A DNA stretch of 64,000 nt from NCBI GenBank assembly GCA_035495555.1, contig DATJFQ010000079.1, forward strand, positions 28,926 through 92,925. The letters run 5' to 3'. Every line of letters begins with the position of its first letter. The first letter of the stretch is position 1. A program made the translations under genes and the position numbers. The notes under the pieces were generated by a model, which saw only the letters and a list, made by a program, of their open reading frames with translations, did not search any database and had not been told where the DNA came from. The DNA is from DATJFQ01 sp035495555. GTDB lineage: Bacteria; Acidobacteriota; Vicinamibacteria; Vicinamibacterales; 2-12-FULL-66-21. Below are positions 8,572 through 16,514 of this stretch, one piece after another.

Positions 8572-9066
8572 CTAGCGGCGACGCGCGGTGCCGAACAGCC
8601 GCCGGACGGCAATCGCCGGAACGTAGTGCGGCGGGTGGTCGAACGGAAACTCGTTCAGTTGCGCCTGCACCAGCCTCAGATCGGTGTGGAAGTGCAGCTC
8701 CGTGTCGCAGACGAAGGCGGCGGTGGCCAGCCGAGTATCGAGAGGCCCGCCCGCGATCGCGCGGAGGCGAGGACTGCAGACATCAGGGGTCAACCGCGCG
8801 AGCGGCACCGCCAGCTCCGCGAAGGCCGCTTCGAGCGCCTGCTTCCATCGGCCAGCGAACGTGGTTTCCGAACCCAGCTCGCACACGATCGTCAGGCAGG
8901 TCTCTGTTTCGAGCGCGAGGAGCAGATCGCAGCCGTCGCGGGCAAGCGCCGTCGCGACCCAGGTACCGAGCACCTGGCCCGGTGGCTGCGATGATCCATC
9001 CTCCGTCGCGGCGCGCCAGGCGCGCACGAAACGCCAGAGGGGCCGAGCGCAGCAGATGATCGACAT
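8572..9066 (-). CDS. DUF6933-like protein
   Basis: A 164-residue cytoplasmic protein. Features are an N-terminal SIICCARPLWRF strand, then PPGQVLGTWVATAL, a strand-rich segment DLLLALETETCLTIV, a helix FAGRWKQALEAAF and a C-terminal VQAQLNEFPF. This order (LGxW, a strand giving LxxNExxx, helix, LNExPF) resembles DUF6933 proteins, whose function is unknown. The family call is made from memory of the pattern only. It has no signal peptide and no obvious operon partner apart from the DinB gene downstream. Confidence 0.45.
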   Translation of the reverse strand: MSIICCARPLWRFVRAWRAATEDGSSQPPGQVLGTWVATALARDGCDLLLALETETCLTIVCELGSETTFAGRWKQALEAAFAELAVPLARLTPDVCSPRLRAIAGGPLDTRLATAAFVCDTELHFHTDLRLVQAQLNEFPFDHPPHYVPAIAVRRLFGTARRR

Positions 9067-9266
9067 GCCGGCCCCGCAGTGCGAAGCCGGTGCCGATGTG
9101 CGACGTTTGCAATGCCCAGCAAATCATGACGAAGTTCGCGCACGAGCGCCCAATGCCGTCAAAAACTGCCAACCCGGCGCCGTGGCGCGTGATGCGGAAT
9201 TTGCCGTCCGCGAGCGGCGGGAGTACGATCGTGACGAGAGACGGCCCGCGAGAACAGGAGGATCCC

Positions 9267-9689
9267 GTGAATCCAGTACGTGCGTTCGTAGCCGGCGTGA
9301 TCGGCGCCATTGCGATGAGTCTGCTGATGATCTGGCTTCGGGCGATTGGAATACCGCTTCACCTGGAGCTGCGCCTCGCGTCGATGCTCGGGATGCAGGT
9401 GTGGGCCGTCGGCTTCGTCGCGTATCTGATCATCGGCGGGATTACCGGCCTGATTTACGCGCTGGCGTTCGAATACATCCTGAATGAAGCCGGCATCGGC
9501 CCGGGATTGATGGTTGGCGCGTGCCACTCCATTTTTGCAGGATTCATCTGGGCGCAGTTGTCCGGTCCCGGGCGGTTCTGGGACAACTTCGGCCCCGGCG
9601 GGATTGCCGCGCTCTTCCTGCTGCACTTCGTGTACGGCGCGATCGTCGGTGCGCTGTATCGGACCCAGCATCACCTCGCGTGGGCTTAG
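9267..9689 (+). CDS. small polytopic membrane protein
   Basis: A 140-residue protein with four predicted membrane helices: about 4-25, 42-67, 80-95 and 111-130. GTG 9267 is chosen because AGGAGG lies five bases upstream (9256-9261); the frame is open to 9090 but the extension is polar and lacks a ribosome site. Conserved-looking glycines punctuate the helices (GGITGLIYALAFEY, LLHFVYGAIVGALY). I do not recognise a named family; the pattern is like small DUF-type membrane proteins of Acidobacteriota. The 200 bases between 9067 and 9266 hold nothing else that I can see. Confidence 0.65.
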   Translation: MNPVRAFVAGVIGAIAMSLLMIWLRAIGIPLHLELRLASMLGMQVWAVGFVAYLIIGGITGLIYALAFEYILNEAGIGPGLMVGACHSIFAGFIWAQLSGPGRFWDNFGPGGIAALFLLHFVYGAIVGALYRTQHHLAWA

Positions 9690-9734
9690 CGCGGCCATCG
9701 ACGCAAAATCGTCCTGTTCCGCAGCGTGGCTTCA

Positions 9735-10319
9735 TTACGAGCCGTCATCTTGTGTAGTTGGCAGTTGTGTAGTTGGCAGTTGTGTAGTTGACAGTTGTGT
9801 AGTTGGCAGTTGTGTAGTTGCCAGTTGTGTAGTTGGTAGTTGACGCTGACGCTCGATCTCCCTTATCGCCGCATCTGCAGCTTCGAATTCCTCTTCGGAA
9901 AAGACTCGAATGCCGCGGCTGCGCAGCAGCGAAGCGGTGACCCCTTCCCCGGACACGCGGGCACCGCTGAAGGTGCCGTCGTAAATCCACCGGCTGCCGC
10001 ACGATGGGCTGCCCTCCTTCAACACGGCGATCGACGCGCCATTTCGGAGTGCCTGCTCCAGGGCAAGCGCTGCGCCCTGCTCGAACTCTGAGGTCACGTC
10101 ACGTCCTGTGCCGGCAACGACCCGGCGAATCCGCTGCACGTGGATCACTTCAGCAGGCGGCCTCGGCGTTCCCAGGCCCCCGAGCACTTCCGGACAGGCC
10201 GCAACCACACGGCCTTCCAGCATCCATCGTTCGAGAACCGGATGACTGACCTTCTTGTCCTTGCCGTTGTAGCGGACCGGCGCTCCGATCAGGCACGAGC
10301 TGACGAGTACCTTCACCAT
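9735..10319 (-). CDS. TudS/DUF523 family desulfidase-like protein with repeat tail
   Basis: A 194-residue protein. Residues 1-158 are a complete DUF523 domain with the three cysteines expected to hold the [4Fe-4S] cluster of TudS thiouracil desulfidases: C9 in VSSCLIG, C42 in ACPEVLGGL and C107 in SPSCGSRWIYDG; RYNGK and TPRPP are also conserved. Known relatives remove sulfur from thiouracil or, when fused to DUF1722 (RudS), from 4-thiouridine in tRNA. Here DUF1722 is in the neighbouring upstream gene. Residues 160-190 are six near-identical pentapeptides (QLPTT type) coded by 15-bp tandem repeats. ATG 10319 is chosen over the TTG before it. The 154-base gap to the upstream gene may hold its own promoter. 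Confidence 0.85.
   Translation of the reverse strand: MVKVLVSSCLIGAPVRYNGKDKKVSHPVLERWMLEGRVVAACPEVLGGLGTPRPPAEVIHVQRIRRVVAGTGRDVTSEFEQGAALALEQALRNGASIAVLKEGSPSCGSRWIYDGTFSGARVSGEGVTASLLRSRGIRVFSEEEFEAADAAIREIERQRQLPTTQLATTQLPTTQLSTTQLPTTQLPTTQDDGS
9751..9840. repeat. six 15-bp tandem repeats inside the TudS reading frame
   Basis: Six units of TGTGTAGTTGGCAGT with one or two substitutions each, at 9751, 9766, 9781, 9796, 9811 and 9826. On the minus strand they code for the C-terminal pentapeptide tail of the DUF523 protein and stop eleven bases before its stop codon. Confidence 0.95.
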
Positions 10320-10473
10320 CAAGGAATCACGCGGACAACGCCAGGTACGACTCGCGAATGATGCGCATGTGGTGTTATGACATGCCCTCGTGTCTCCCAG
10401 GGATCAGTCTACTCTGGCGCAGAGCACCAGCCGATCCCCGCCCGGTGCCCAGGCCGCCGCGAGCCTGAACTGT

Positions 10474-11187
10474 CTACGGCCCGTCCGGATCGGTGTACAC
10501 GGCAAGCTCGCTCAGCGCCGTCGACGCCAGGAGATACGGCTCCCGGACGCGAGAAGCAAGCCCCTGCGTCGCCGCGAGACAGGCGCGAACCGACCGCGAG
10601 GCGGCGTCGCGCTGGGACCGCGACGCGTGCGATGACACGTGGCCCCACATGTGCTCGACCGCGGTCCGCAGCGGACCGCGCGCGGGAGCGCGACGCAGGA
10701 TTGCCGTCAATTCAGCGGCCAGTTCCGCGAAGGCCGCCTGTGCGCGCGTGCGTGCGAGCTCCCGGCCGATTTCCCGATAGCGTTCGGGGTCTCGCGCCAG
10801 CACCGAGTATTTGTGCTGCGCCCAGAGGTCCTGCGCGTTGCGCGGCAGCGAGATCCGGCCGGAGCGAACCGACGCGTACTTCGAGTCGAGCAGCGCGAAC
10901 TGCTCGCCGGGCACCGTGACGAACAGCGGCGGCCATCTGAGCCGCTCGCGACGCGTGCGGACCAGCGGCGTCCGATCGCAGTAGCCACGAAGCCGCATCT
11001 CCGCGACGAGCAGATCGTGCCGCCTGATCAGCGCGGCCTCGCAGCCGACCCACCGGCGTGTCTCGGGATGTTGCGAATACCCGGTCTTGCTGTTGACGAG
11101 AATCGAGTACAGCCCGTGCAGCTCGCGATGTTCGCCGAGGAGGCTCTGCCGGCTCAGATAGCCGGCCGCGACGTCCCAGATGCGCAT
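10474..11187 (-). CDS. pyrimidine dimer DNA glycosylase / DUF1722 fusion
   Basis: A 237-residue two-domain protein. Residues 1-75 match the pyrimidine-dimer glycosylase (T4 endonuclease V-like) fold: MRIWDV start, EHREL with E22 aligned to the catalytic Glu23 of T4 Pdg, KTGYSQHPETRRW, and RHDLLVAEMRLRGY. Residues about 115-185 are DUF1722: LWAQHKYSVLARDPERYREIG and HMWGHV. Endonuclease V nicks DNA at cyclobutane dimers; DUF1722 is the partner domain of TudS in RudS tRNA desulfidases. Residue 2 is Arg, so the N-terminal amine used by T4 Pdg may stay masked by Met. The start lies three bases after the cupin stop, so the genes are coupled. Confidence 0.8.
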   Translation of the reverse strand: MRIWDVAAGYLSRQSLLGEHRELHGLYSILVNSKTGYSQHPETRRWVGCEAALIRRHDLLVAEMRLRGYCDRTPLVRTRRERLRWPPLFVTVPGEQFALLDSKYASVRSGRISLPRNAQDLWAQHKYSVLARDPERYREIGRELARTRAQAAFAELAAELTAILRRAPARGPLRTAVEHMWGHVSSHASRSQRDAASRSVRACLAATQGLASRVREPYLLASTALSELAVYTDPDGP

Positions 11188-11190
11188 CCG

Positions 11191-11625
11191 TCAGGCCGGA
11201 TTTGCGCGGGAAGACCTTTCGTACGGCACGATCTTGTCCCACTCGTCGGCGCTCGAACGCGCCACGACGGCGACAACGGGTTCCGTGTCACTGACGTTGA
11301 AGACTTCATGCGGAACCCCGGGGGCGATGAAGATGAAGTCGCCCGCCTGGTGTTCGACGACATGGGCCAGCCCCTCACCGTACTCATGGCGGACGCGTCC
11401 TTCGAGGATGTAAAGCATCACTTCGAAGTCGACGTGGATATGCGCGCCGGCGACGCCGCCCGGCGGAATCGTGGCGACGTTCATCGAGAGCTCAGTCGCG
11501 CCGACGTTCCTGCCCGACATACCGAGCTTGTACCGGATGCCGTTCCAATCGCGGCAGATGCCGCTGCCTCGAATCCACATCAACCCGTGATGCCCTTCGA
11601 CGGTTGGTGGCTGCTGGTCGCTCAT
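11191..11625 (-). CDS. cupin domain protein
   Basis: A 144-residue single-domain cupin. Motif 1 is GAHIHVDFEVMLYILEG (metal ligands His, His, Glu) and motif 2 is GDFIFIAPGVPHEVFNVSD (third His). No signal peptide, so cytoplasmic. Cupins of this length serve as small dioxygenases, isomerases or sugar-binding proteins; the substrate cannot be told from the sequence. It ends three bases before the glycosylase/DUF1722 gene, which suggests that they are co-transcribed, and it lies 84 bases after the zinc-ribbon gene. Confidence 0.8.
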   Translation of the reverse strand: MSDQQPPTVEGHHGLMWIRGSGICRDWNGIRYKLGMSGRNVGATELSMNVATIPPGGVAGAHIHVDFEVMLYILEGRVRHEYGEGLAHVVEHQAGDFIFIAPGVPHEVFNVSDTEPVVAVVARSSADEWDKIVPYERSSRANPA

Positions 11626-11709
11626 CCGAGCAGCATACCCGAGGCGTCCGAGGTCTGTCGCCGGTCAGCCTGCCGCGCCGGAGCCGCCGGCGAACGCGGG
11701 GCAGCCGTG

Positions 11710-12027
11710 CTAATCAGCGTCGTCATTCGACTCGTCGTACCAGTCGACATGCGGCGACCACTTGCCGCAGCTGAGGCATGACGTCCACTGCCACTGATGT
11801 TGGCATCCCGGACACCGCCCCTTCGTGTCGAAGGTATTCCAGACGGTGCCGCACCCGTGGAAGAACGGCTCCGGCGCGTGATCCGCGTTGCAGGACCAGC
11901 GGCTGGACGGTGTGGGATGCCAGCCGCAGTGCGGGCACCTGATGGCGTTCCATCGTTCTCCCTCGTCACGGAGAGCGTCGGCGATAATCCGATCCGAGAG
12001 CCCGGTGTCTTTGAAGCAGTGAAGCAT
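11710..12027 (-). CDS. zinc-ribbon protein of unknown function
   Basis: A 105-residue protein with eight cysteines in four pairs or near-pairs: C31/C34 (RCPHCGWHP), C46 and C59, C72/C75 (RCPGCQHQW) and C84/C87 (SCLSCGKWSPH). This is the layout of a double zinc ribbon. An acidic tail (DESNDDAD) ends the protein. The order ribbon-ribbon with Trp after each knuckle suggests nucleic-acid or protein contact, but no function is known to me. Its ATG is two bases after the stop of the AlkX-like glycosylase gene, with AGGAGAG as ribosome site, so it is translated from the same message. Confidence 0.7.
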   Translation of the reverse strand: MLHCFKDTGLSDRIIADALRDEGERWNAIRCPHCGWHPTPSSRWSCNADHAPEPFFHGCGTVWNTFDTKGRCPGCQHQWQWTSCLSCGKWSPHVDWYDESNDDAD

Positions 12028-12029
12028 CT

Positions 12030-13259
12030 CTACTCTCCTGATCGTAGAGCCTTCCGCACGTCAGCCGCCAGATTTCCTTTGCGCCCGATCACCAGCGTGT
12101 CGAGTGACAGCCATCGTGCCACCGAGCGCAGCTCGTTCGCGAGTGCCGGTGCCACCGTACCCGACCGAAAACCGGGTTCCAGATACGCGGAATGGATCAG
12201 CAGCCGGGACGCCTTGCGGTCTGCTTTCAGATCCACCCGCGCAGCAAAGCGGTCCCCCAGCAGAAACGGCAGCACGTAGTAGCCATAGATCCGCTTCGGC
12301 GCCGGAACGTAGATCTCGATCTGGTAGTCGAAGCCGAAGACCGAACGTGTCCACTCGCGCTCCCACATGAGCGGGTCGAAGGGTGACACGATGGCGCGGA
12401 CATCGACCGCGCGCGGAATGGCGGCATCGGCCAGGACGTACGCGGGCTTTAACCATCCGTCGACGCGAACGCGCGCGAGCCGCCGCTCCTCCACCAGCGC
12501 CTCGAAGAGCAGCTCGAGCTTTCCGTCCGGCCGACGGCGCCCGTTCACCGTCTGACGATCCCACCACGCGTCGATGTGAAAGTACTGCGCGATCTGCCGC
12601 GCGGTACCGATGCCCATCGCGCGAACCGCTCGAAGGATCAGCGCCTTTTTGGCATCGATCGCTGACGGGACAGGTGCCTGCAGAACGGCCGGGGGAATGA
12701 CCCGTTCCGTGACGTCGTAGAGGCGCTCGAAGTGCGTCCGCCCGGCGACCGTCACGCGTCCCTGCGCAAAGAGGGACTCGATGGCGCGCTTGCCTTTCGA
12801 CCAGCCCCACCACGGGCCGGTGCTCTTGCCCGCGATGGAGAGACCGCCGGCCGCGAGCGGGCCGCGTTCGGCAATCTCGTTGTACACGGCTTCGTTGTAG
12901 TCGCGCTCGCGCCTGCTGAGACCTGCCCACGCTTCGAGCTGGTTCTGCATGCGCCACCGCAGCAGCGGATGCAGATCGACCGGAAGGAGGCATGCCGCAT
13001 GGCCCCAGTATTCGAAGAGCTCGCGTTTTCGGTACGCGAGGTCGTCCAGGGCGGCGGCGGGATACGGCCCGTACCGCGAAAACGTCGGGAGGTAGTGCGC
13101 GCGTGCGAGTACGTTGACCGAGTCGATCTGGATCGCCGAGAGGCGCCTCGCGGTGGCGCGCACGTGCGCGGCCGTGGCGCGCCGCGGCCTGTTCACGCCG
13201 AAGCCGAGCGACGCCAGCGCGAGACGCCGCGCGTCCGCCGCCGACAGATCAGCGTTCAT
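12030..13259 (-). CDS. YcaQ/AlkX-type winged-helix DNA glycosylase
   Basis: A 409-residue HTH_42 family protein. These enzymes (AlkZ, YcaQ/AlkX) unhook DNA interstrand crosslinks and remove bulky alkyl lesions from DNA. The catalytic QxD motif typical of the YcaQ branch is present as Q44-I-D46 within SAIQIDSVNVLARAHY. Other family marks are FEYWGHAACLLP, three winged-helix segments through residue 300, IVSPFDPLMWEREW and YGYYVLPFLLGDR near the C-terminus. It is 30 bases downstream of the DNA ligase gene and two bases upstream of the zinc-ribbon gene, placing it in the middle of the repair run. Confidence 0.9.
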   Translation of the reverse strand: MNADLSAADARRLALASLGFGVNRPRRATAAHVRATARRLSAIQIDSVNVLARAHYLPTFSRYGPYPAAALDDLAYRKRELFEYWGHAACLLPVDLHPLLRWRMQNQLEAWAGLSRRERDYNEAVYNEIAERGPLAAGGLSIAGKSTGPWWGWSKGKRAIESLFAQGRVTVAGRTHFERLYDVTERVIPPAVLQAPVPSAIDAKKALILRAVRAMGIGTARQIAQYFHIDAWWDRQTVNGRRRPDGKLELLFEALVEERRLARVRVDGWLKPAYVLADAAIPRAVDVRAIVSPFDPLMWEREWTRSVFGFDYQIEIYVPAPKRIYGYYVLPFLLGDRFAARVDLKADRKASRLLIHSAYLEPGFRSGTVAPALANELRSVARWLSLDTLVIGRKGNLAADVRKALRSGE

Positions 13260-13263
13260 CGTT

Positions 13264-13291
13264 GAGCATCACCGATCGCGCATCGCCGATC
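13264..13291. repeat. short heptamer array next to the ligase stop
   Basis: Four 7-bp units, GAGCATC, ACCGATC, GCGCATC and GCCGATC, in the 30-base gap between the ligase stop and the AlkX start. The last unit runs into the TGA of the ligase gene. Confidence 0.6.
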
Positions 13292-14381
13292 ACTTGCGCG
13301 CTTTTGCTGCGCCGAACACCTTCTCGAGCTCGTACGGCGGGGTGACCTCCAACTGCGCGTACGTGCAGTCCTTCGGCTCCTTGTCGGGACGCCATCGGAC
13401 GAAAATCGCGGCGTGCCTGAACCGGTTCCCCTGCATGTGGTCGTACTTCACTTCGCACACGCGCTCGGTGCGCACCGCCTCCCACGACAGGTCTTTCCCC
13501 GCACTCCACCGGCTCTGCCCGCCCGGCATCCGCGTCGCTTCACCGGCCGCATCCGCCCATTCGCGCCACGGATGATCCGTCATCGCATTCTTGCGCAGCG
13601 GCTCGAGCACCGCCGCGAGCTCCTTCCGCTTCTGCATCGTGAAAGAGGACGTGACGCCCACGTGCTGCAGCTTGCCTGCATCGTCGTACAACCCAAGGAG
13701 CAGCGAGCCGACGAGGGTGCCCGGACCCGTCTTGTGCCAGCGGAATCCCGCGACAACGCAGTCCGCGGTGCGTGAATGCTTGATCTTGAACATCGCGCGT
13801 TTGCCCGCTTCATACGGCAGGTTCACCGGCTTGGCCATGACGCCGTCGAGGCCGGCACCCTCGAAGCGCGCCAGCCACTCGACCGCGACATCGTGATCGC
13901 GCGTCATCGGCGTGAGGTGGACGGGCGCTTTGACGCCGCGCAGCAGGCGTTCGAGCAGCTCGCGCCGTCGCTCGAAGGGTGTCGCCCGCACGTCGCGCCC
14001 GTTCGCAGCGAGCACGTCGAATGCAACGAACGACGACGGCGTCTCCTTCGACAGCTTCGCGACGCGCGATGCGGCGGGATGCAGCCGCATCTGCAGCAGA
14101 TCGAAGTCGAGGCCGTGCGGCGTCGCGATGACGATCTCCCCGTCGACGACGCAGCCGTCGGGCAGCGCGCGGAGCAGCCCCTCGTGCAGTTCCGGAAAAT
14201 ATCGATCGAGCGGCTTGAGATCCCGGCTCTGGATGAAGGCGTCGCCGCCGCCGCGGAATACGATCGCGCGAAAGCCGTCCCATTTGGGCTCGAACAGGAA
14301 CCCGCCCGATCGCGGGATCTCCTCAGCCACCTTCGACAGCATGGGTTCGACGGGCGGGGCGAGTGGGAAGGCTGCCGTCAT
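13290..14381 (-). CDS. ATP-dependent DNA ligase
   Basis: A 363-residue ligase with an adenylation domain and an OB fold, the size of stand-alone LigB/LigC-like enzymes. Motif I is EPKWDGFR with K33 as the adenylated lysine; VVDGEIV (motif III), SFVAFDVLA, GLDGVMAKP (motif IV) and FKIKH (motif V) follow, and the OB part has GTLVGSLLLGLYD. It seals nicks with ATP. ATG 14381 is preceded by a G-rich stretch and starts just before the conserved PMLSKVAEE; the frame extends further but poorly. It is the first gene of the minus-strand repair run and starts divergently from the SPFH gene. Confidence 0.9.
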   Translation of the reverse strand: MTAAFPLAPPVEPMLSKVAEEIPRSGGFLFEPKWDGFRAIVFRGGGDAFIQSRDLKPLDRYFPELHEGLLRALPDGCVVDGEIVIATPHGLDFDLLQMRLHPAASRVAKLSKETPSSFVAFDVLAANGRDVRATPFERRRELLERLLRGVKAPVHLTPMTRDHDVAVEWLARFEGAGLDGVMAKPVNLPYEAGKRAMFKIKHSRTADCVVAGFRWHKTGPGTLVGSLLLGLYDDAGKLQHVGVTSSFTMQKRKELAAVLEPLRKNAMTDHPWREWADAAGEATRMPGGQSRWSAGKDLSWEAVRTERVCEVKYDHMQGNRFRHAAIFVRWRPDKEPKDCTYAQLEVTPPYELEKVFGAAKARK

Positions 14382-14455
14382 GCGGCCCCCCCGCACCCGA
14401 GCACCGGCAGAGTCGACGACGCGGCACACGCCACGGCAACGCGCATTCGCCTCAC

Positions 14456-14461
14456 TATAAT
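14456..14461 (+). promoter_or_regulatory. -10 element (TATAAT) upstream of the SPFH gene
   Basis: TATAAT in the shared context CTATAATCGC (14455-14464) within the 183-base divergent gap between the ligase and SPFH genes. It would give a leader of about 95 bases. Confidence 0.5.
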
Positions 14462-14564
14462 CGCGTCGTCGGCACCGGTCGAGCGCACCGACAGCCCTCG
14501 AGCCGCGGATCCTGCGACAGTCTCGGCCGTTCGCGGTATGCTCTCGCCATCCAGGGAGGTCACC

Positions 14565-15521
14565 GTGGCGGCAATCGCACTCGTGCTCATCGTCGGCGTC
14601 ATCGGGCTCATGTTCCTGTTTTCATGGTTCCGCAGCGTCCCGCAGTCGACCGTCGCCGTCATCACCGTCTTCGGCAAGTACCGCCGGATCATGCGCGAGG
14701 GGCTCAATTTCAAGATGCCCTGGGAGAGCGTCTTCCAGCGCCTGTCGCTGCAGAACCGCGCGCTCCAGCTCGAGTTTCAGGCCATCACGCAGGATCAGGC
14801 GAACGTGAAATTCGCGACCATGGTGTTGTACTCGGTGGCTGCCGCCGACGAGGAGAGCATCAAGAAAGCGATCTTCAGCTTCGCATCGCCTCAGGAATTC
14901 CAGCTCGCGCTGCAGCGTACGATCGACGGGTCGATCCGGCAGTTCGTCGCAACGACCAAGCAGGCCGATATTCTCGGGATGCGCGCCGAGATCGTCGATC
15001 ACACGAAAAAGAACCTCGATGAAGTCGTCTCGTCGTGGGGCTACGTCGTCCGCGATATCCAGATCACCGACATGACGTTCGACAAGGAGATCATGGATTC
15101 GATGGCACGCGTCGTGTCCTCGAAGAACCTGCTGGCCGCGGCCTCGAACGAAGGCGCGGCGCTCCTCGTGAAGCGGACGAAAGACGCGGAAGCCGAAGCC
15201 GCCTACAAGACCATCGGCGCCGAAGCCGAAAAGAAGGCCGCCGCACTCCGGGGCGAAGGGATGGCGCTCTTCCGGAAGAATGTCGCCGAAGGCATGCGGG
15301 ATGCGGCGGAAAGCCTGCGCGTCGCCGGAGTCGACGCGAACTTCATCCTCTTCCTCGAGTACACCGACGCACTGAAATACGTCGCCGAGCATTCCGAAGG
15401 CAAGGTGATTTTCATGGATGCCGGCGCCGGCGGCAGCACACGCGCGCTGCAGGGCATCATCGGGATGAATGCGGAGGCGCCGATCGCATCGCCGCCGCCG
15501 AAACCGTCCACGCAGTCGTGA
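14565..15521 (+). CDS. SPFH/band-7 domain membrane protein
   Basis: A 318-residue stomatin/flotillin-type protein. An N-terminal membrane anchor (residues 2-21) is followed by the SPFH core: VPQSTVAVITVFGKYRR, LNFKMPWESV, the QANVKFATMVLYSV strand and RQFVATTKQADILGMR. A long Ala/Glu/Lys helix with AEAEAAYKTIGAEAEKKAAAL follows. Such proteins scaffold membrane microdomains and regulate membrane proteases. GTG 14565 is chosen because GGGAGGT lies four bases upstream; the same frame is open for another 260 codons, but that part lies antisense to the ligase gene. The 3' end overlaps the opposing GH43 gene by 65 bases. Confidence 0.88.
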   Translation: MAAIALVLIVGVIGLMFLFSWFRSVPQSTVAVITVFGKYRRIMREGLNFKMPWESVFQRLSLQNRALQLEFQAITQDQANVKFATMVLYSVAAADEESIKKAIFSFASPQEFQLALQRTIDGSIRQFVATTKQADILGMRAEIVDHTKKNLDEVVSSWGYVVRDIQITDMTFDKEIMDSMARVVSSKNLLAAASNEGAALLVKRTKDAEAEAAYKTIGAEAEKKAAALRGEGMALFRKNVAEGMRDAAESLRVAGVDANFILFLEYTDALKYVAEHSEGKVIFMDAGAGGSTRALQGIIGMNAEAPIASPPPKPSTQS

Positions 15522-16512
15522 TCTTCTCCGGCGCGGCACGGAGTGGATCGGCCGCGACCCCGCCGATCGTGATCTTCACCGGCTCGATCCGCCCCTCGCG
15601 ATCGAACCGCAGCTCGTCGATGCAGACGACGCGGTGGTTTCGATCGCGATCGCCAAGCGGCCTCCGGTGGTAGACGATGTACCACTTCGACGAGCCAGGC
15701 GCGTGCAGGACCGAGTGGTGCCCGGCACCGGTCGCGACGGCGGGGTCCTGCTGCAGAATTCTGCCGACCCGTTCGAACGGACCGAAAGGCGACGAGCCCA
15801 TCGCGTACGCTACCGCGTAGTCGGGCCCCGTCCACCCGCCTTCCGACCACATGAAGTAGTACTTCCCGTCCTTGACGAGCATGAAGGCGCCCTCGACGTA
15901 ACCCGTGGGCGTGATGTCCTTGAACAATGTCCCGTCGGGCAGCGGCACGATTCCGGTGAAGTCATCGTTCAACCGTGCGATGTTGCAGTGGCGCCACCCG
16001 CCGTACACGATGTACCAACGGCCGTCGACATCGCGAAACACCATCTGATCGATAGGCTGCGCACCGTTGTGAAACGCGTCGATCAGCGGATGACCGAGCA
16101 GGTCGATGAACGGTCCGTCGGGCTGATGCGCGCGCGCCACGCCGATGCCGCCAATCTGGTTGTCGTTCTGAATGTCGTTGGCGCCGAAGAACAGGTAATA
16201 CCAGCCGTCCTTCTCGACGATCGACGGAGCCCACACGGCGCGGCGCGCCCAACGCACGTCAGCGACGTCGAGCACGTGCGGATGTTTCGTCCACGTGACG
16301 AGATCCGTTGACGAGAACGCGTCGAGGAACGTCTGTTCGTCGTACGGCGCCGAATAGGTCGGATAGATCCAGTACTGCCCTGCGAACACGTGCGCCTCCG
16401 GATCCGCGTACCACCCGGGCAGAATGGGATTTCCCGACCTGACCTGCGCCAGGTTCACCGTGGCCGCGACAACGGCCAGCAGCGTCGCGGCGCCAGGCGA
16501 CAGTATTCGCAC
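15457..16512 (-). CDS. secreted glycoside hydrolase, family 43-like
   Basis: A 351-residue exported enzyme with a five-bladed propeller pattern. A signal peptide covers residues 1-22. GH43-type landmarks are NPILPGWYADPEA (catalytic base D37), RRAVWAPSIV, the DQMVFRDVDGRWYIVYGG blade and GYVEGAFMLVKDG with the candidate catalytic acid Glu. The last residues are poorly conserved and are coded in the region overlapping the SPFH gene. It would act on arabinan, xylan or related glycans in the periplasm. The start is GTG 16512, preceded by a strong hairpin instead of a ribosome site. Confidence 0.82.
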   Translation of the reverse strand: MRILSPGAATLLAVVAATVNLAQVRSGNPILPGWYADPEAHVFAGQYWIYPTYSAPYDEQTFLDAFSSTDLVTWTKHPHVLDVADVRWARRAVWAPSIVEKDGWYYLFFGANDIQNDNQIGGIGVARAHQPDGPFIDLLGHPLIDAFHNGAQPIDQMVFRDVDGRWYIVYGGWRHCNIARLNDDFTGIVPLPDGTLFKDITPTGYVEGAFMLVKDGKYYFMWSEGGWTGPDYAVAYAMGSSPFGPFERVGRILQQDPAVATGAGHHSVLHAPGSSKWYIVYHRRPLGDRDRNHRVVCIDELRFDREGRIEPVKITIGGVAADPLRAAPEKITTAWTVSAAAMRSAPPHSSR

Positions 16513-16514
16513 GC

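Noticed and set aside
10323..10473. A hidden gene between TudS and the dimer-glycosylase/DUF1722 fusion
   Set aside because: Frames in these 150 bases are short, lack ribosome sites and look like antisense or random sequence; a promoter or spacer is more likely.
13776..14564. N-terminal extension of the SPFH gene by about 260 codons
   Set aside because: This part is antisense to the DNA ligase gene and has no conserved motif; GGGAGGT and GTG at 14565 give a normal SPFH start.
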